Source: Isoetes taiwanensis | Taxonomy: Eukaryota; Streptophyta; Lycopodiopsida; Isoetales; Isoetaceae | Direction: 5' to 3' | NCBI GenBank assembly: GCA_021234155.1 | Contig: JAJEKV010000051.1 | Location: 5,708,698-5,772,697, forward strand | DNA: 64,000 nt | Shown: positions 1 through 12,491 of the stretch, one piece after another | How the letters are laid out: every line of letters starts with the position of its first letter | Position numbering within the stretch: position 1 is the stretch's first letter | Notes under the pieces: model-generated | Told to the model about the DNA's origin: nothing | What the model saw: only the letters and a program-made list of their open reading frames with translations | The model's database searches: none | Position numbers and translations under genes: made by a program

Positions 1-1230
1 TGATAGGGGTTCGAGTCTCCGTATTTCATATTCTAAAATCTTAGGCAAAGCCGTATAGAGGTTCGATATTCCCTCGAAACCTTAGGCGAAATCGTATTTC
101 ATATTTCAAAATCATAGGCGCCTCCAATCATAAATGACTATAAGCGAAACGGGAGGTGCCCAGAGGCCTCAACATACGATCTGTGTCGTAGGATCGACGA
201 ATCTGACGACTGTGGTAGTCTAGGGTGCACCTCGTTAAGAATATGTAGCAAAATAACAATCACAGAAATCATCTTAGACTTAGATGCATCACCTGAAAAT
301 CTCTCTATGGAACTTAGCAATGCAATGTTAGCACACAACATGAACAATGATAATAAAAACCCACATTATTAGAGATACCCGAGCATTATCAAGTCATCCA
401 AATACATCGTAAATGCACATACCATAACCTTGCAATAATTATAAGATAACCACACGACAGTGAGAAACCATGAAATAACCATCCATAGGTATCGCGATTA
501 CGGCTTCCGGTTCTCTGCATGCCACCGGAGTTGATGTCGAGGCCACAGCTAGCAAGTATCTCTTCCTGGCGAGGTAAGCCTCATGTGTGCACATATTCCT
601 AGCCTGTGTCCAGTGCTAGGGGACCAGTTCCCAGCTAGGGGGGCACTTCCAAGCGATGTAGCGTGACTAAGCATACTCGCCACAACAAATGGACTCTGGT
701 CCAATATGCACGCATACATCAACCAGCCAACTTCAGAACATGCCCGCATTATCAGAATTTCGCCATACTTATCATCGCCGGTCAGAATCCAAAGTCATAT
801 CTCACATGGGTTTCCATGCATATACACCAAGAGACATATAGAACAATGCCAACATTTTGCAATATCATTGAAATTCGTATGTATTATAGCACCACATCGA
901 TGTCTAATCAATAAAAAACATGGTAACATAATGCAAAACGTGATACATAACCATGGTCTCAAGCATTTAGTATATCTAGGTATATTATACAAGAGCACAT
1001 AAAAAGTCTAGCATTTCCCCCATAGTCACAGCCTCAACATTTCACAATAGCTTAGGATTTTATTTGGCCAAAACAACTTCATGTTGTTGCCATGCTCTAG
1101 AAGCCCCCATAAGCTTCTCTAGGCCATATTTGGCACCTTAACTCCACATATATTTCTCATGAAATTCCAAATTATAGTTTATTTAGCTTTCTAACTTCAA
1201 TATAATTATCAAATGTACTTGGTAGCGCTG
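1..1230. repeat. Direct repeat copy 1 (LTR-like, decayed)
   Basis: This stretch matches 2035-3180 in the same orientation, with many substitutions and small indels. Shared blocks include AATATGTAGCAAAATAACAAT (about 240 and 2249), GAAACCATGAAATAACCATC (about 463 and 2440) and CACCTTAACTCCACATATAT (about 1133 and 3108). Where the second copy has CpG, this copy usually has TpG, CpA or TpA, the signature of methylcytosine deamination. Its position upstream of a gypsy-type reverse transcriptase suggests LTR or leader sequence of a retroelement. I cannot define LTR ends (TG...CA), a primer-binding site or target duplications. Small ORFs here are not coding. Confidence 0.6.
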
Positions 1231-2034
1231 GAACAGTTCTGCCGCTTTTGGACCGAAATTTCTGGCGCGGCTTTGTAAGTCAGAAAAACTTCAGCCCTTC
1301 TTGCCATCATTTCGCTTCTCTGGGAGCCATCTCGCCTGCCATTTGTATATTGAGATCCCTTTTCAGGGCATCGCGGGCAAATGGTAGAGGCGACACCGCT
1401 TGCGCACCAATATCAGGCTCGCGCAGCTTTGTTTTGTGGGGGTGTCAATTACTCGTACATTCCAGACGCGTGGAGTTCTTCGGCTGGGGACGCCATTTCC
1501 ATCGGCGGTCAGGGCTGAACTGTCTTGCACTTCACTCCAGCGAACGCCAATCGTGCGGGAATAACTCAAGATGGGTTGCAACCAACCTGATGGTCAACAG
1601 GATCATGAAGCCCTCTGCAGGATAGTTCCGTTGCGTGACCTATTTTGCAGTTCAAAAGGAGATAATTTCAAATCAAATAACGACCTTCCGTAAATTGTTT
1701 CATCTCGCGCTATTATGGTCTTTTTGCATAATTGCTATATTAATACAATCACATACACCCCACTGGGTTTCTGCAGGCATGTCATAAGCTGATCGCTTCA
1801 TGCATGCTGCCGCGAAATATTTTCTATCACATGTTTTAAAAGCCAGTAATTGCCCTCACCATAACTAGTTTGATTTTACATGTCGCTGAGAGTCCACCCA
1901 CATGGCCTGCGCTTAAAATGATCGATAATAAAAGCATACCAGTTCAGATAGAAAATAAATCAAATTCAACATCATTTAGGTTGCATTGAGTTTAAAAATG
2001 ATGTATTCGGACATTCGGTTATTTTGGTAGGGTT
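1231..2034. other. Spacer between the two direct repeats
   Basis: No gene is recognised. The stretch separates the two diverged copies of the LTR-like repeat. An open frame at 1248-1625 has no recognisable domain and no splice context, and I treat it as chance. Confidence 0.4.
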
Positions 2035-3180
2035 CCAGAATATAGTATTCAAAATCTTAGGCGAAAAAGCGATATAGAGTTCGATATTCCTCATAGAATA
2101 GCCAGTAGAAATCGTATTTCATATTTAAAATCGCGGGCCTCGTCACCGTATTCTCATGGCGGGTACCGGAGGCCTCTTTCCTCGATCATTGTCGATGGGT
2201 CAAACCGATCAGGCGGCTACGTGGTGATCTAAGAGATTTTCATTGAGAATATGTAGCAAAATAACAATCGCGTCATCCCCAGACTTAGATGCATCACGAA
2301 AAATCTCTGGACTTATTGTGGTAACTACAAGCGGGCAATGGGACAAAACCACGTCAGCAGAGATACGGTGCATTATCCAAGTCATCAAATACATATTCGT
2401 AACACCTGCGCAAATAATTACTTAAGATAACCCGACGGTGAAACCATGAAATAACCATCACCAAGAGTATACGGGTACAACTCAGAGTTTCCCTCCGCAC
2501 CCGCAGATTCGATGGAAGCCCCAGCAACAAATATCGTGAGGAATGCGCCTCATCGCCATATTTCCACCTAAGCATATTAATCCGGTGCTGGACCGGTTTC
2601 TGACTGGGGCACGCTGGCGATATGCGTGACCAGCATCTTTTCGCTACAGCTCAAATCTGGACTAAGATTATCATCTGCCTCCATCGCCCGACAACGGAAC
2701 ATGCCCTGCGTATCCCGAGGTGGCTTCGCCACTATCGTCGCAGTCCAAGAATCAAAAGTCGCCATCTCGCGCCCAGGATTTTACGCATACCAGGGACCTT
2801 CGCCGGAACAATGCAAAACGCTTTACGTGATATATCGTGGGGCAATCGCGTAAAGCCAATGTTTTGCCCATCCGCGATGTCACCAATCCGATAAAAACGT
2901 GGTAAAACACTTGATACCGAACATGATGCATAGCCGTGGTCTCAAAGCGTTTGCCGTCGGTATATTATGCCGAGATACCGCCAAAGTGCAGCGACAGGTA
3001 TCAGACTCAGCATTTCGCAATAGGCGGGGTTTTGTTTGGTAAAACAGCTTCATTACGTTGCCAGTGCTGCCAGAAGCTACATAAAGCCTGCAAGGCCGAG
3101 GCTGGCACCTTAACTCCACATATATTTCTCGCCAAATTCAGGTGCCGTTTATTTGAAACTTACAGCACCAACCGCCAATT
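2035..3180. repeat. Direct repeat copy 2 (LTR-like, CpG-rich)
   Basis: This is the second copy of the repeat at 1-1230. It keeps many CpG dinucleotides that are lost in copy 1, for example around 2820-2960 where copy 1 has TA or CA at the matching places. It runs into a G-rich stretch at 3220-3340 and then toward the gypsy pol remnant. The unequal decay argues against a single LTR pair created at one insertion, unless the copies were methylated differently. Confidence 0.6.
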
Positions 3181-3639
3181 TAATAAAATTGCACCCTCCC
3201 ATCTGCCTGCTGCATGCATATGCACAGGGGTGTGTGGTTGCTTGCCGTGCCGCACTTGGCACAAGCGGTCGGGGTGCGGCGGGCGGTGGGCGGTGGGCGC
3301 GGCGAGAAAGGGATGGCTGGGCGGGGCGGGGCCTGTGGGGGAAATTAATGAATATGGCAGCCTGACTTCATCATAAGCATGAGAATACCTTAAGCCTGCA
3401 GACTATTGAATTCAGCAGAAAAGTAGCCTTAGCGGCACAAATAAGCAATCATTGAATAACGGAGTAAAAGAGAATCACCACAACTACTGGCCCATTCTGG
3501 CCAAAAATTCCACTTGTAATTGCATAAGAAGGAAACAAATGGCTGTGCTTATTTCCCGAGGTCCGAGGGCAGAAGCAGGGAAGACAAAGGAGGACAAAAC
3601 GACTGACAGAGTTAAACAAAACCAGCCAAAACTGGTGAG

Positions 3640-4420
3640 AGAATTCAGCGAGATTTATTCCCAGATGAGATCAACAACTTCATAGGGGAGTTGAATATGG
3701 CTCTTTCAGGCAGAGAATTAATACAAAGTAGGCACTGCCCAAATCATTAAGGAGTTGACTGACGTGAAGAAGCAATTGAGGAGTTGCCTAGACCTGGGGT
3801 TTATAAAGAATCTAGGTATATGGGTTGGGGTCGAAAGGCCTATTGTCGAGAAAAAAGATGGAAGTCTAAGAATGTGTTATTGACTAGTCTGGCGTTGCGG
3901 TCAGAGCGACTTGATGGACCAGAGCCCGCAAAGGTGCAAGGGTTTTCCTCAGATAGATGATATGGTTTAAGGTTAATATCCTGGTGAGCAGAGGGGTACA
4001 TATGTTGTGCGATGGTGAAATCTTGCCTTGAGGGATTAGTGTATGTGAGTTTAAAAGTCACATGAAAGATGCAATTACTTAAGTATTCTGAAAGAAAAAC
4101 CAAGATGACAATCGCATTACGAAAGAAGAAAGGACATCCAATAAGAATATGGCCAGAAGGACTGGTAGTATTTTCCTTTCAGCAGGCCCAGGAGATAGAC
4201 TAGTGTTCTAAGGGTGGCATTTCAAAAGGCTTATGGACTTCCTGTTATAAGAGCAAAATCCAAAATTGAGATCTTTTAAAGAGTTATTGAAGAGCGATAT
4301 GAATGACATGTACGCCGTACTAGGGCTCTTCGGCGAAGTTGATGCGACGTTTTACCTTCTCGCCAGCAGCCCGTCTTCAATACGAAAGAATAACGTTTGC
4401 TTTGGAATGATATGGCCCGA
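3640..4420 (+). mobile_element. Ty3/gypsy-like pol (reverse transcriptase) remnant
   Basis: Translation across frames gives the hallmarks of a gypsy reverse transcriptase: FSEIYSQMRSTT at 3640-3680, like the segment before RT; EL-DVKKQLRSCLDLGFIKN at about 3755-3815; and VEKKDGSLRMCY at 3845-3883, matching the VKKKDGSLRMCIDYR block. A degenerate QGARVF segment follows at about 3930. Stops and frameshifts are frequent and no YVDD box is intact, so the element is dead. It lies just downstream of the two LTR-like repeats and was probably part of the same element. The clade is not resolved. Confidence 0.65.
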
Positions 4421-6255
4421 TTTATAAAGAGGATTGTGAGAATATCCTTTATACCTCGATTTTTACGTATTAAATAAAGAAGATTTGAGTTTCAGAAATT
4501 AAGGTTCTAAAGTGTAATAATTATTGACTAAATGTGGATTTGTGTGGAGTGGCATCGTAACTTAAGCGGTGATTAATTTTAGGACAAAGTGTGGAATAGA
4601 TCCCACCCTCATAGATCAGCGGGTTTTCGCGTTCCCAGGCGGGCGCTGGCGCCTTGTCGCAGTACAGCCAGCGATCGCCACTGGTGAGGTCAAACTGAAA
4701 TAAGGAACAACCCGACCAACTCCGGCAGATAGCGAAATTTCCAAGCGCCAAAGTGTGGTCATCTAGATCTGGCAGGAGACCCCACCCTGCGGAAGTCGCC
4801 CCAGCCGCACTTTCAAAAATTTTAGAACTAGGAGCCTCATGGTGCCGCTATTGTGGAATGGCTGAAATAAATAATATAACTCAAACTGCCTCCGTTGAGT
4901 AAAGTGGTTACAATAGGATCGTGGAAGCCCTTGCAGATATACCACTGACACGCTTGACCACCATTGTCAGTTAGACCAGGTGATGGGCATCCCGGCGTAA
5001 AATTCGCAAATTCGGTTATAAATGTAATGACTCAGGCCCTCCGTCCGCGTCCTTTCCTCCGAGGCGGTTTTCTTGCTCGGAAGCTTCATCTGTATACGTT
5101 TATTAATCCCCATATGGTACCCTGCATAAATTGCCCACCGAACTACCCACCAGAATCATGAGGAGTTCCGAAACCAAAGGTTGGACTGCCTGTTTGGTGC
5201 TTGCTTCCTAGTACCATGGTACTTCGCCTGAAACTTGACCATAGAGCAACATTGGTGATCGTGCAACATCGATAATTAACCGAAAAAATAAAACACTTTC
5301 GCGTACGTTACTATGAGAACTCATACCAATTAATTGTATAACACTTAATATAAATGCTCCACTTTAAGCTTTGAGCTGTTTTGTTCATATATTTTGTTGA
5401 AAAAAAGAACCTTATCCAGGATAATGATTTTAAACCGATTTATATCGTTTCATGCTATATTGAGTGGAGAATGGAGTATTGGTTTTTAATGACTCGCCCC
5501 ATTGACCATATTGGATAAAAACGGAACTTTAAATGTTTAAATTTTTCATCAGAAAAAATACTTACATGGACACACTATCAAGGCGGTAGAACATTCGAAG
5601 TGAATTGGATGGGCGGCAAAAGTTTGGAGATATTCCGGGGCTGTTTTGGAATTGGTTTCAATGGCGCCGGGGTTTCATTCTGATGTGAGCACTACATAAA
5701 GAAGCGAGGATGGTAATTTTATTGTGGAATTAGGGTTCCACTGATGAATTGGTTTACCAAATTCGGACGACACCGAAACAGGATCACTTTTGGAGGCAGA
5801 AGTTATAAATGGGTATATCTGGGGAAGTTGAAGTTAAAGCTGGTTTCCAAATTTAAGTATTGCTACGTAGTGTGAATGTTCGTTGTGAAATATCCCGCAC
5901 GGTTTTAATATTAAATATTCTGAAAATTGAAAATCTTAGAAATAATTGTAAAGGAAACAAATGGAGCACTGGATGTTTGTTTACGCAATGGCGAAATATG
6001 AGAGCAATGGAAGCCCTCGGAATCCCCGGTAATTTTTTTTTCAAAGGGATATCATTTCGCTCTGCTCGGGAATAAAACTGGCATGGTCCACCAATCAAGT
6101 CTGATCCGAGAAAACACCCTTATTCACCCTTGTTCTGGCTCCTAGAATTCTCTTCGAGGCATGAAACTGATAATCAGCAAGAAGGAGAAAGGTCTACCTA
6201 ATTAGAACCAGCTTTGGATAAAGTTAAGTAAAACCTGACTTGCTCTGAGCGAATC
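4421..6255. other. No recognisable gene; probable decayed retroelement
   Basis: The short frames here give no convincing domain in either strand. The stretch probably continues the gypsy remnant (RNase H and integrase would be expected here), but I could not identify conserved motifs. 4600-4750 is notably more GC-rich than its surroundings. Confidence 0.35.
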
Positions 6256-6257
6256 AG

Positions 6258-6428
6258 ATCCGAGGTCAAAATCAAAGGAATCGAATCAAGAATCCAGTCA
6301 GTCAGGAATCAAAATCAAAAGAATCGAAGTCAAAGTCAGAATCAGAATCCGAATCAAAATCCAGATAAAGGTCAAAATCGAAATCAAAATCAAAATCAAA
6401 AGATCAAAGATCAAAATCTGAAGTCTGA
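6258..6428 (+). repeat. Degenerate AATCAAA-type tandem tract
   Basis: About 170 bp of variations on AATCAAA, TCAAAATC and GTCAAAGTC repeat with a 6-bp-like rhythm. The tract is purine-rich and nearly free of stops in one frame, reading as a Lys/Ser/Asn-rich run, but is not part of a recognisable gene. Replication slippage of a short repeat explains it. Confidence 0.6.
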
Positions 6429-6429
6429 G

Positions 6430-8985
6430 ACTCGACTCCAAAAATTTACAGATTTTTGTGCGGTGCAATTTTAATCATGTGGTTAGTGTTGGTACGACTA
6501 AGATCCTTGCGTGCAGAAATACAGGTTCTCATTTTGAAGGCGTTTTTGGACCACGCTAAAATGGAAGCAGAGAGAGTTGGAGCTGAAGCTACATGAAACT
6601 GAAAAGTGGCCATGAGTCCACAGATCATAAAACCTTGCTCCCGGGTGTTTGTAGAGCCATTCCTTAGGTATGTGTTTACAAGCGGGTGGAATCTATACAC
6701 TTTACTTTAGACTTATGTCGAGACCAAGTGAGCTTTCTTTTGCCTGAAATTATCTACGCGGGATGACTGACCGTTTTCTTCAACGAAAAGAGGTTGGGCT
6801 CGATGATGGAAATGCATAAAATCACTTGCAAAATCGCATGCAAAGGATTTAAAGTGGGCATCCATTTTATGGGCATTTCAGTTATGGGTGAATTGAGAAT
6901 GCATATCTCAATTGCCAGATTCTCAGGTTGGAAAAATGTGCTTAATATAGCAAACTCAGAGGAGGATAGGTACCAGGATATAAAAACAAATTACGAAATC
7001 GCCGAATCAACATATACCTCAAAAACAATTCGGATCATCGCATATTAGTGACACCATATGGCTTTGACGGAGAGATCCATCCTGACCTCATGGGGGCCCC
7101 GCCAGTACTTCCTCCACATCCAGTTCGCCATGAAGGCGCGAAGTGCCAAGCACCATTTCATACGAAGTCACACATCACTGTATTGAATAGGTTGGTGGTG
7201 GAGCTCAGGAAACACCTGAAAACAAAGAAGCTTTACTTACGATGTTTGCCCTGAGCGCCATTTCGAGGATGAATCGTAAACGCCACTCCCAGGATCTTGG
7301 CGTTTGCCGCCAGGCGGTATGTGGATTTGCCGTTTGCCCTCTTCAGCAAGTTGCATGGTTTCAGGCGAACTCCTGGCGTCGGTCGGTTTCATTTGGTCAT
7401 ACCTCGAAGGTTGTAGCGGATACCTGGACCAGGTTATTGTCTTAAGGCCGACGTGGTATCTGCACAATTGCTACGGCATGCCAGCCGGACTTATTAACGT
7501 TTTCCACACCAAAATGCCAGTGAGTTTTAAATCTTTGTCGATGGCCATTCGCTCTGCACTTTGTTTGGATCCCGCGGTAGTCGGTCTATAAGGTGGGCCA
7601 GCTAAAATCTATTCTATTTCCTTCATATTCCTATAAAAAACACATAGATTCAGGAATAAAAATAATACAGCATGGCTGCATTTGGCCTATCTAATGATGA
7701 CGAATTATGCGTAACGGAATTGGTACGGGTAGTGACTCGAACGATGTCTAGTTGGGGCTGGAAGGCCACCGGGTAATTTTAACGTAGAGCTCTTTGGAAC
7801 AGGTTTCACTGAAAGTTTAATTGGTGAGCCAATATAAGATGTTGACTTATGTGTTTTCTTTCTCTGTTTGAGGCCACAATTCAGTGATTGATTCCTTCTT
7901 TCACCACACTCCCGTTAACTAAAATGAGAAGGTATCGGCCGCTATTTGGGTGGCCCGCGGAAGTGGGTTTTGTTTGTATGATGAGAATTACACACATTCA
8001 CGATAGTTGTTCATGATCTTTCTGCTGAATGTGGCAGCATCCAACATGTTCTCTTAGTGAAATTTTTATGGCAGTCTGTGAAAAGCATATGACAAACATT
8101 TCAATCAAGACTTACATCTCTCACGGGAGGGGCATTCTATAACAAAAGTGGGTAGATGCACAATAGTGGGGATCAATGGTGCCTTGGTTTCTTTGTAAGC
8201 TTGCGGGATGAAATCTTAACAAAATTAGGTTTGCCATTGTGTTGTAGAATGTGGTGAAACTGTAGTAGCCTAGACAGAGGAACATAGATTGGCCATGACA
8301 TCGGCCAATTGAATTCATTAGTCTCCTGGTATGATTGTCCATTTGGCATATAAAAGTGGTCTGGAAGTGCCTAATGAATTTGTAATCAAAATTTGGGTTC
8401 TTTATGGATGGAGACTAGTAGTCCATCGAGTACAAGTGCAAACAGATAGGGACAAGACCCACTGCTCTATATAGCAGCAAGAAAGTTTTGGTGAAATGGC
8501 CTTTTCATAGCAAGCCAGGAGTTCCTGATTGTCTTTTGTGAGGGAATCCTTCTAGTACACAGGTTTTGAAAGGAGAGTGGAGAATGATACATCTTAGTGA
8601 GATATATGCCATGATGAGTACTAGAAATATATAATTGTCTTTGGCATTATTGTGCACATTCACACCATATCACACTGTCAAGCATATCAAAAATATATAA
8701 CATTATCACACGCAATAAACTTTGTTTTGCTTTGACCGATTTTTCTTGGAAGTTATCAAACTATGAAGTAAATATTATTTCAATCCAAAAATTCATCAAT
8801 TTTTTCTTGATTTATATCAACATAAAAAAGTACGTTTCTCAAGGCTTTATAATATAGACATCCGAACACAAAGTCATTACAAGGACACCACTTGCAACAA
8901 TGATATGATTTATAAACTTCCCAACACATATGGGGTTCTTGCAACATATGATTGCACTCATTCCTAAGATTGATAATCCTGCTGT
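6430..8985. other. No recognisable gene
   Basis: I read both strands and found no domain, RNA gene or clear repeat. All frames are short (under 100 codons) and overlap one another. Composition resembles neighbouring decayed elements. Confidence 0.4.
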
Positions 8986-11696
8986 GCTTGGGGATTGGAG
9001 ACCAATCACATTGACAAATACCACTTATAAAGAACGGCCAAGATCCTTGCCAGCAGAGACTCCAACCCTATTCTCAAGATACAATTAGCCCATGCCAATC
9101 AGCCTTTCTTCCTACTAGGAATATCTTGGACTTAATTTCATTGGAGCTAGTGAAGGGTTGCATTGGAATAACATAGGCCCCTCCTCTGGTCAAATTGGCC
9201 TGGCCCTTGATGTTGAAGCTGTTTCAAAGAGAGCCTATGACAACACATTAAATTGGGAGTTTCTAAAAGGGCCATGAACCACTTGGGGCTATCGATGATA
9301 ATAATACAACTTTGTGTGGAAAATGAATGCCATGCATCTTCGGCTTTGATTATTAGCAGTGCCCACCAAAGATGTTTGAGGTCGAGAAAGAGGTGTCGGC
9401 GAGGATGTCCTCGGCCCTATCTATTCTTGATAATTCTGAGAGAGATGGTTTACAAAGCTAGCCCGGCATTTGCAAAGGATTGGGAAAATTCATGCTCTTA
9501 ACATCCCAAACTCAAATGACCCTTTTATCATCTCATGCAATATGCTGATGACACCTTTATTTTCTTGAGAGAGAAGATGATCACAGTCTTAAAATTTCCT
9601 ATAAGGCTTTAGATCATTTTGGGGAGGTGTCAGAGGGTTATGCTCAACAGGATAAATGCTCCATTATCAGTGAGACTAATCAGAAGCAGAAGTTATGGGA
9701 ATAAAGGTTGTAGGGAAGAAGATGGCAGAAGCCAAATTACTTGAAGTTTCAATGTAAACAGCAGCACTTCATGGCACAGGAACCATTAGTCAGCGAGAAT
9801 TAAGAAGAAGCTCATGCTCTACCCAACTACTCTACCGTAGGCGGCGGTGCGGAAATTGCCGAAACTCTGTCATATAACCCGGTTCTCCGCGTCTGGCCTA
9901 TATACGCAATAGTAGCGGTAAGCCTCTGCGCGGCATAGAGAGTGCTATAAGGAGATTTATTTGGCGGGGGTCACACAAAGTAGCTTGGGCGATTTAGCCA
10001 AACCAAAAGCGAAAGGTGGGCGGGATGCGGGGATACGACATCCAAGCCTGAAACTCACGGCGGGGAAAAATGGTTTGAAGCAATTCCGCGACCATAATCC
10101 TTCACGCGAAAAGCTAATACACTATTGGGTGGAAAAGTACATCCGGTTAAGCAGGTCACACTTTAAAACACCTCTTACGGTCACGCTTTCTTAAATGACC
10201 CTATCTTGAAACCTCTCACCTCTTATGAGAAGGATAATTGGGGCATGGTGTACTATGTTTTAGGACCTCACGTGATAGATGCTCAATGCGGGGAGATATG
10301 AAGAATTTCTTTGTCTGCTTTTGGTTCAATAAAAACTAAAATGATTGTCACATTTCTTCCTCTTGAAATATATCACGATGGTTTTAATCTTTGGTTTGCA
10401 AACAATAGGAGATCACGGTTGATGGGGGAGGCGGATCTCATGGGATATATTGAAACTAAAACTAGAGTCGACTTTGGATGAGAAGATATATCATAGAAAT
10501 TGATAGGCATTGTCAGAATTTGGGGATTAAGCTGCTCGCGGATGAACCACCAAAGAAACTCAAAAACCGTCGGTGGCTCTCGAGAACAATGCAGACCAGG
10601 ATTAAAACCAGCCGAACTAAGATAAAACTTTCAAAATATCCTGTTTCATGGTCACCAAAGTCCATTCCGGATTGGTTCAATATCAAAACACTCATCTATC
10701 AAAGAATGAATCGGTTAAAGTAAAGTCATGCTGGGATGCTTCCGGTGTGTCCTTGGTTGGAGGACTTACGGGTTTGAACTTCCGCAATTAAATCATGAAG
10801 CCAGGGAAATATACTTGGATTTTCACTACATCCACTGATATGATGATACAAACTCTGAAAGCCTTTGATTTGGGTGATTTGGAAACATAGAAATGGGAAT
10901 TGTGCCATTAGCCATAAAAAATCGAGATCTCATATCCCTTAAAAATGCCTTCACGGACATTACGAAGAAAATCCAACGCCATGGCTCATAAAATACAAAA
11001 GGGAAAAAAATATGTAATGAGGATTGGGATAAAGTTGGGAGGTTTAATGGTGCTTTCAATTTTTTCCTCTTGTACTATAGAGTTTGATGGTATTCTCCCG
11101 CGACTCACCCGAGGAAGAGACTTCTCGGGATGGGGAGCACAGGTGAGATTGTTTGAAGATGAAGAAGAAGTCGATGATGAATCAAGGATGTCAGGTGTTG
11201 GTGATACATTGATTGACACAAGCTTAGGAGGTCATCCGTACCAAGAGCCATCGGGGAAAATGTTAAACAAGCATGAGGTATGGGTACAATGGACTAAAAG
11301 CAGTTTCCTTAATCCTATTTCTGAAATGTATGACAGGAAGCCCATGTTACATACTCCCTCATGGACTACACCAAATTCGGTGCTCGGAGGTTGGATGAAT
11401 CTTTGGGGCTCTTTGGTAATACAAGGTTGAGGACCTCCGCGATTCGAGGATCTAATTGATGTCTCCTAGATTGCTTTACTTCCGATATCTATTTTCCTTA
11501 TATATCAATGGTCATCAATTTTGTGGACTAGAAACTATGGTGATCACTACATGATCGGATAACTTATATGCGAGATGTTTTATCGGTCTGTGGTATAGGG
11601 GTTTCAATCGTCGGTTCACCACTGATTGATACTATTTTTTGTAATATATTTTTCTTTAAATGAAATATAAAAAAACCCTTGCCCTCAAAAAAAAAG
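8986..11696 (+). mobile_element. L1-type LINE, ORF2 3' two-thirds, broken
   Basis: The reverse transcriptase of a plant L1 can be followed through frameshifts and stops: GDWRPITLTNTTYK (about 8990-9030), QSAFLPTRNILDLI (about 9097-9140), DVEAVSKRAYDN (about 9210-9245, the D-F-KAYD block), a GCPRPYLFLI-like segment (about 9404-9435) and the catalytic box MQYADDTFIFL (about 9539-9571). Downstream frames (9600-11430, including a 161-codon frame at 10945-11430) are in the position of the thumb and C-terminal region but are too decayed to assign. The 3' end shows AT-rich UTR and an A-run at 11687-11695, the usual L1 tail. No endonuclease precedes it, so the copy is 5' truncated. Confidence 0.8.
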
Positions 11697-11966
11697 ATGT
11701 TCGACATTATTAAAGCGACATAGAAAAGTTTTTATGTATGCATACAATCTTAGCACTTCAAATTTTATGTGTCATATTGTTCTTTCATAAAATTATCTAT
11801 GTTCTTGTTCCCTTGCATGACCGATGGAATTTCATGTACATCATTGTAATCATAAAAGCGGGGTAATACAACCAAACTAAGCCAAGATTTGTCACAGCAC
11901 CAAGCGCAATATTAGGGTACATAGTTTGAGTTGTAAATGTTACATCTAAATGGTAGATTTAACATT

Positions 11967-12491
11967 TTATTCTAGTTGGTCTTGTGGTTTGGGAGAAAGG
12001 AGTATTGCAGTATACATCCGAATCCGATCTGATCTAGATGAACAAACTGTAAGATTCCGATCCGTCTTGGACAAATCTGTAGATGGTGACACAATAAGTG
12101 ATCTAGAGTATATTTGGGACTTGAATCGTCTCCAAGCCAATTGGATTGTTACAGCAGCCCAAGTTCGCCAACCTGGTGAATAATAACGTGCTATACGTTT
12201 CAAATTTTCATTTGCAACTTTGTATCGGAAGTGCTCAGTGACATATTTAAGATCTTGTGCCTCAAGGCCAAAGGCTTCAACTGAAGTCAAACATGTTAAT
12301 GTTGCTATTGAAGGTGGCAATCTATCTACAAAAGGTTTGCGAAGACACCATGAAAGCAACTCATCTCCACAAAAGTTCCCAGGCACAAGTGTAAAAACAC
12401 TAAATTTGTTCCCACTTAGTTGATGAATGCTTTGTAGATACCCTCTTACAATGAATACCATTTGCAATACAGGATCTCCATTTCGTATTAC
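11967..12491 (-). CDS. CNGC: CNGC exon 7 (CNBD, calmodulin/IQ region, stop)
   Basis: 525 nt including the stop. It encodes VIRNGDPV, the phosphate-binding cassette region GDELLSWCLRKPF, the calmodulin-binding helix and the IQ motif. The tail is short and serine-rich. Confidence 0.93.
   Translation of the reverse strand, partial: VIRNGDPVLQMVFIVRGYLQSIHQLSGNKFSVFTLVPGNFCGDELLSWCLRKPFVDRLPPSIATLTCLTSVEAFGLEAQDLKYVTEHFRYKVANENLKRIARYYSPGWRTWAAVTIQLAWRRFKSQIYSRSLIVSPSTDLSKTDRNLTVCSSRSDRIRMYTAILLSPKPQDQLE

Noticed and set aside
1248-1625. A 125-codon frame between the direct repeats
   Set aside because: No recognisable motif, and decayed TE surroundings.
4600-4750. GC-rich stretch resembling bacterial DNA
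   Set aside because: Too short, no coherent frame, and similar GC patches occur in the adjoining gypsy-like repeat copy 2.
10945-11430. A 161-codon frame as a stand-alone gene
   Set aside because: It sits between the L1 RT and its A-rich tail, so it is better read as L1 C-terminal remnant.
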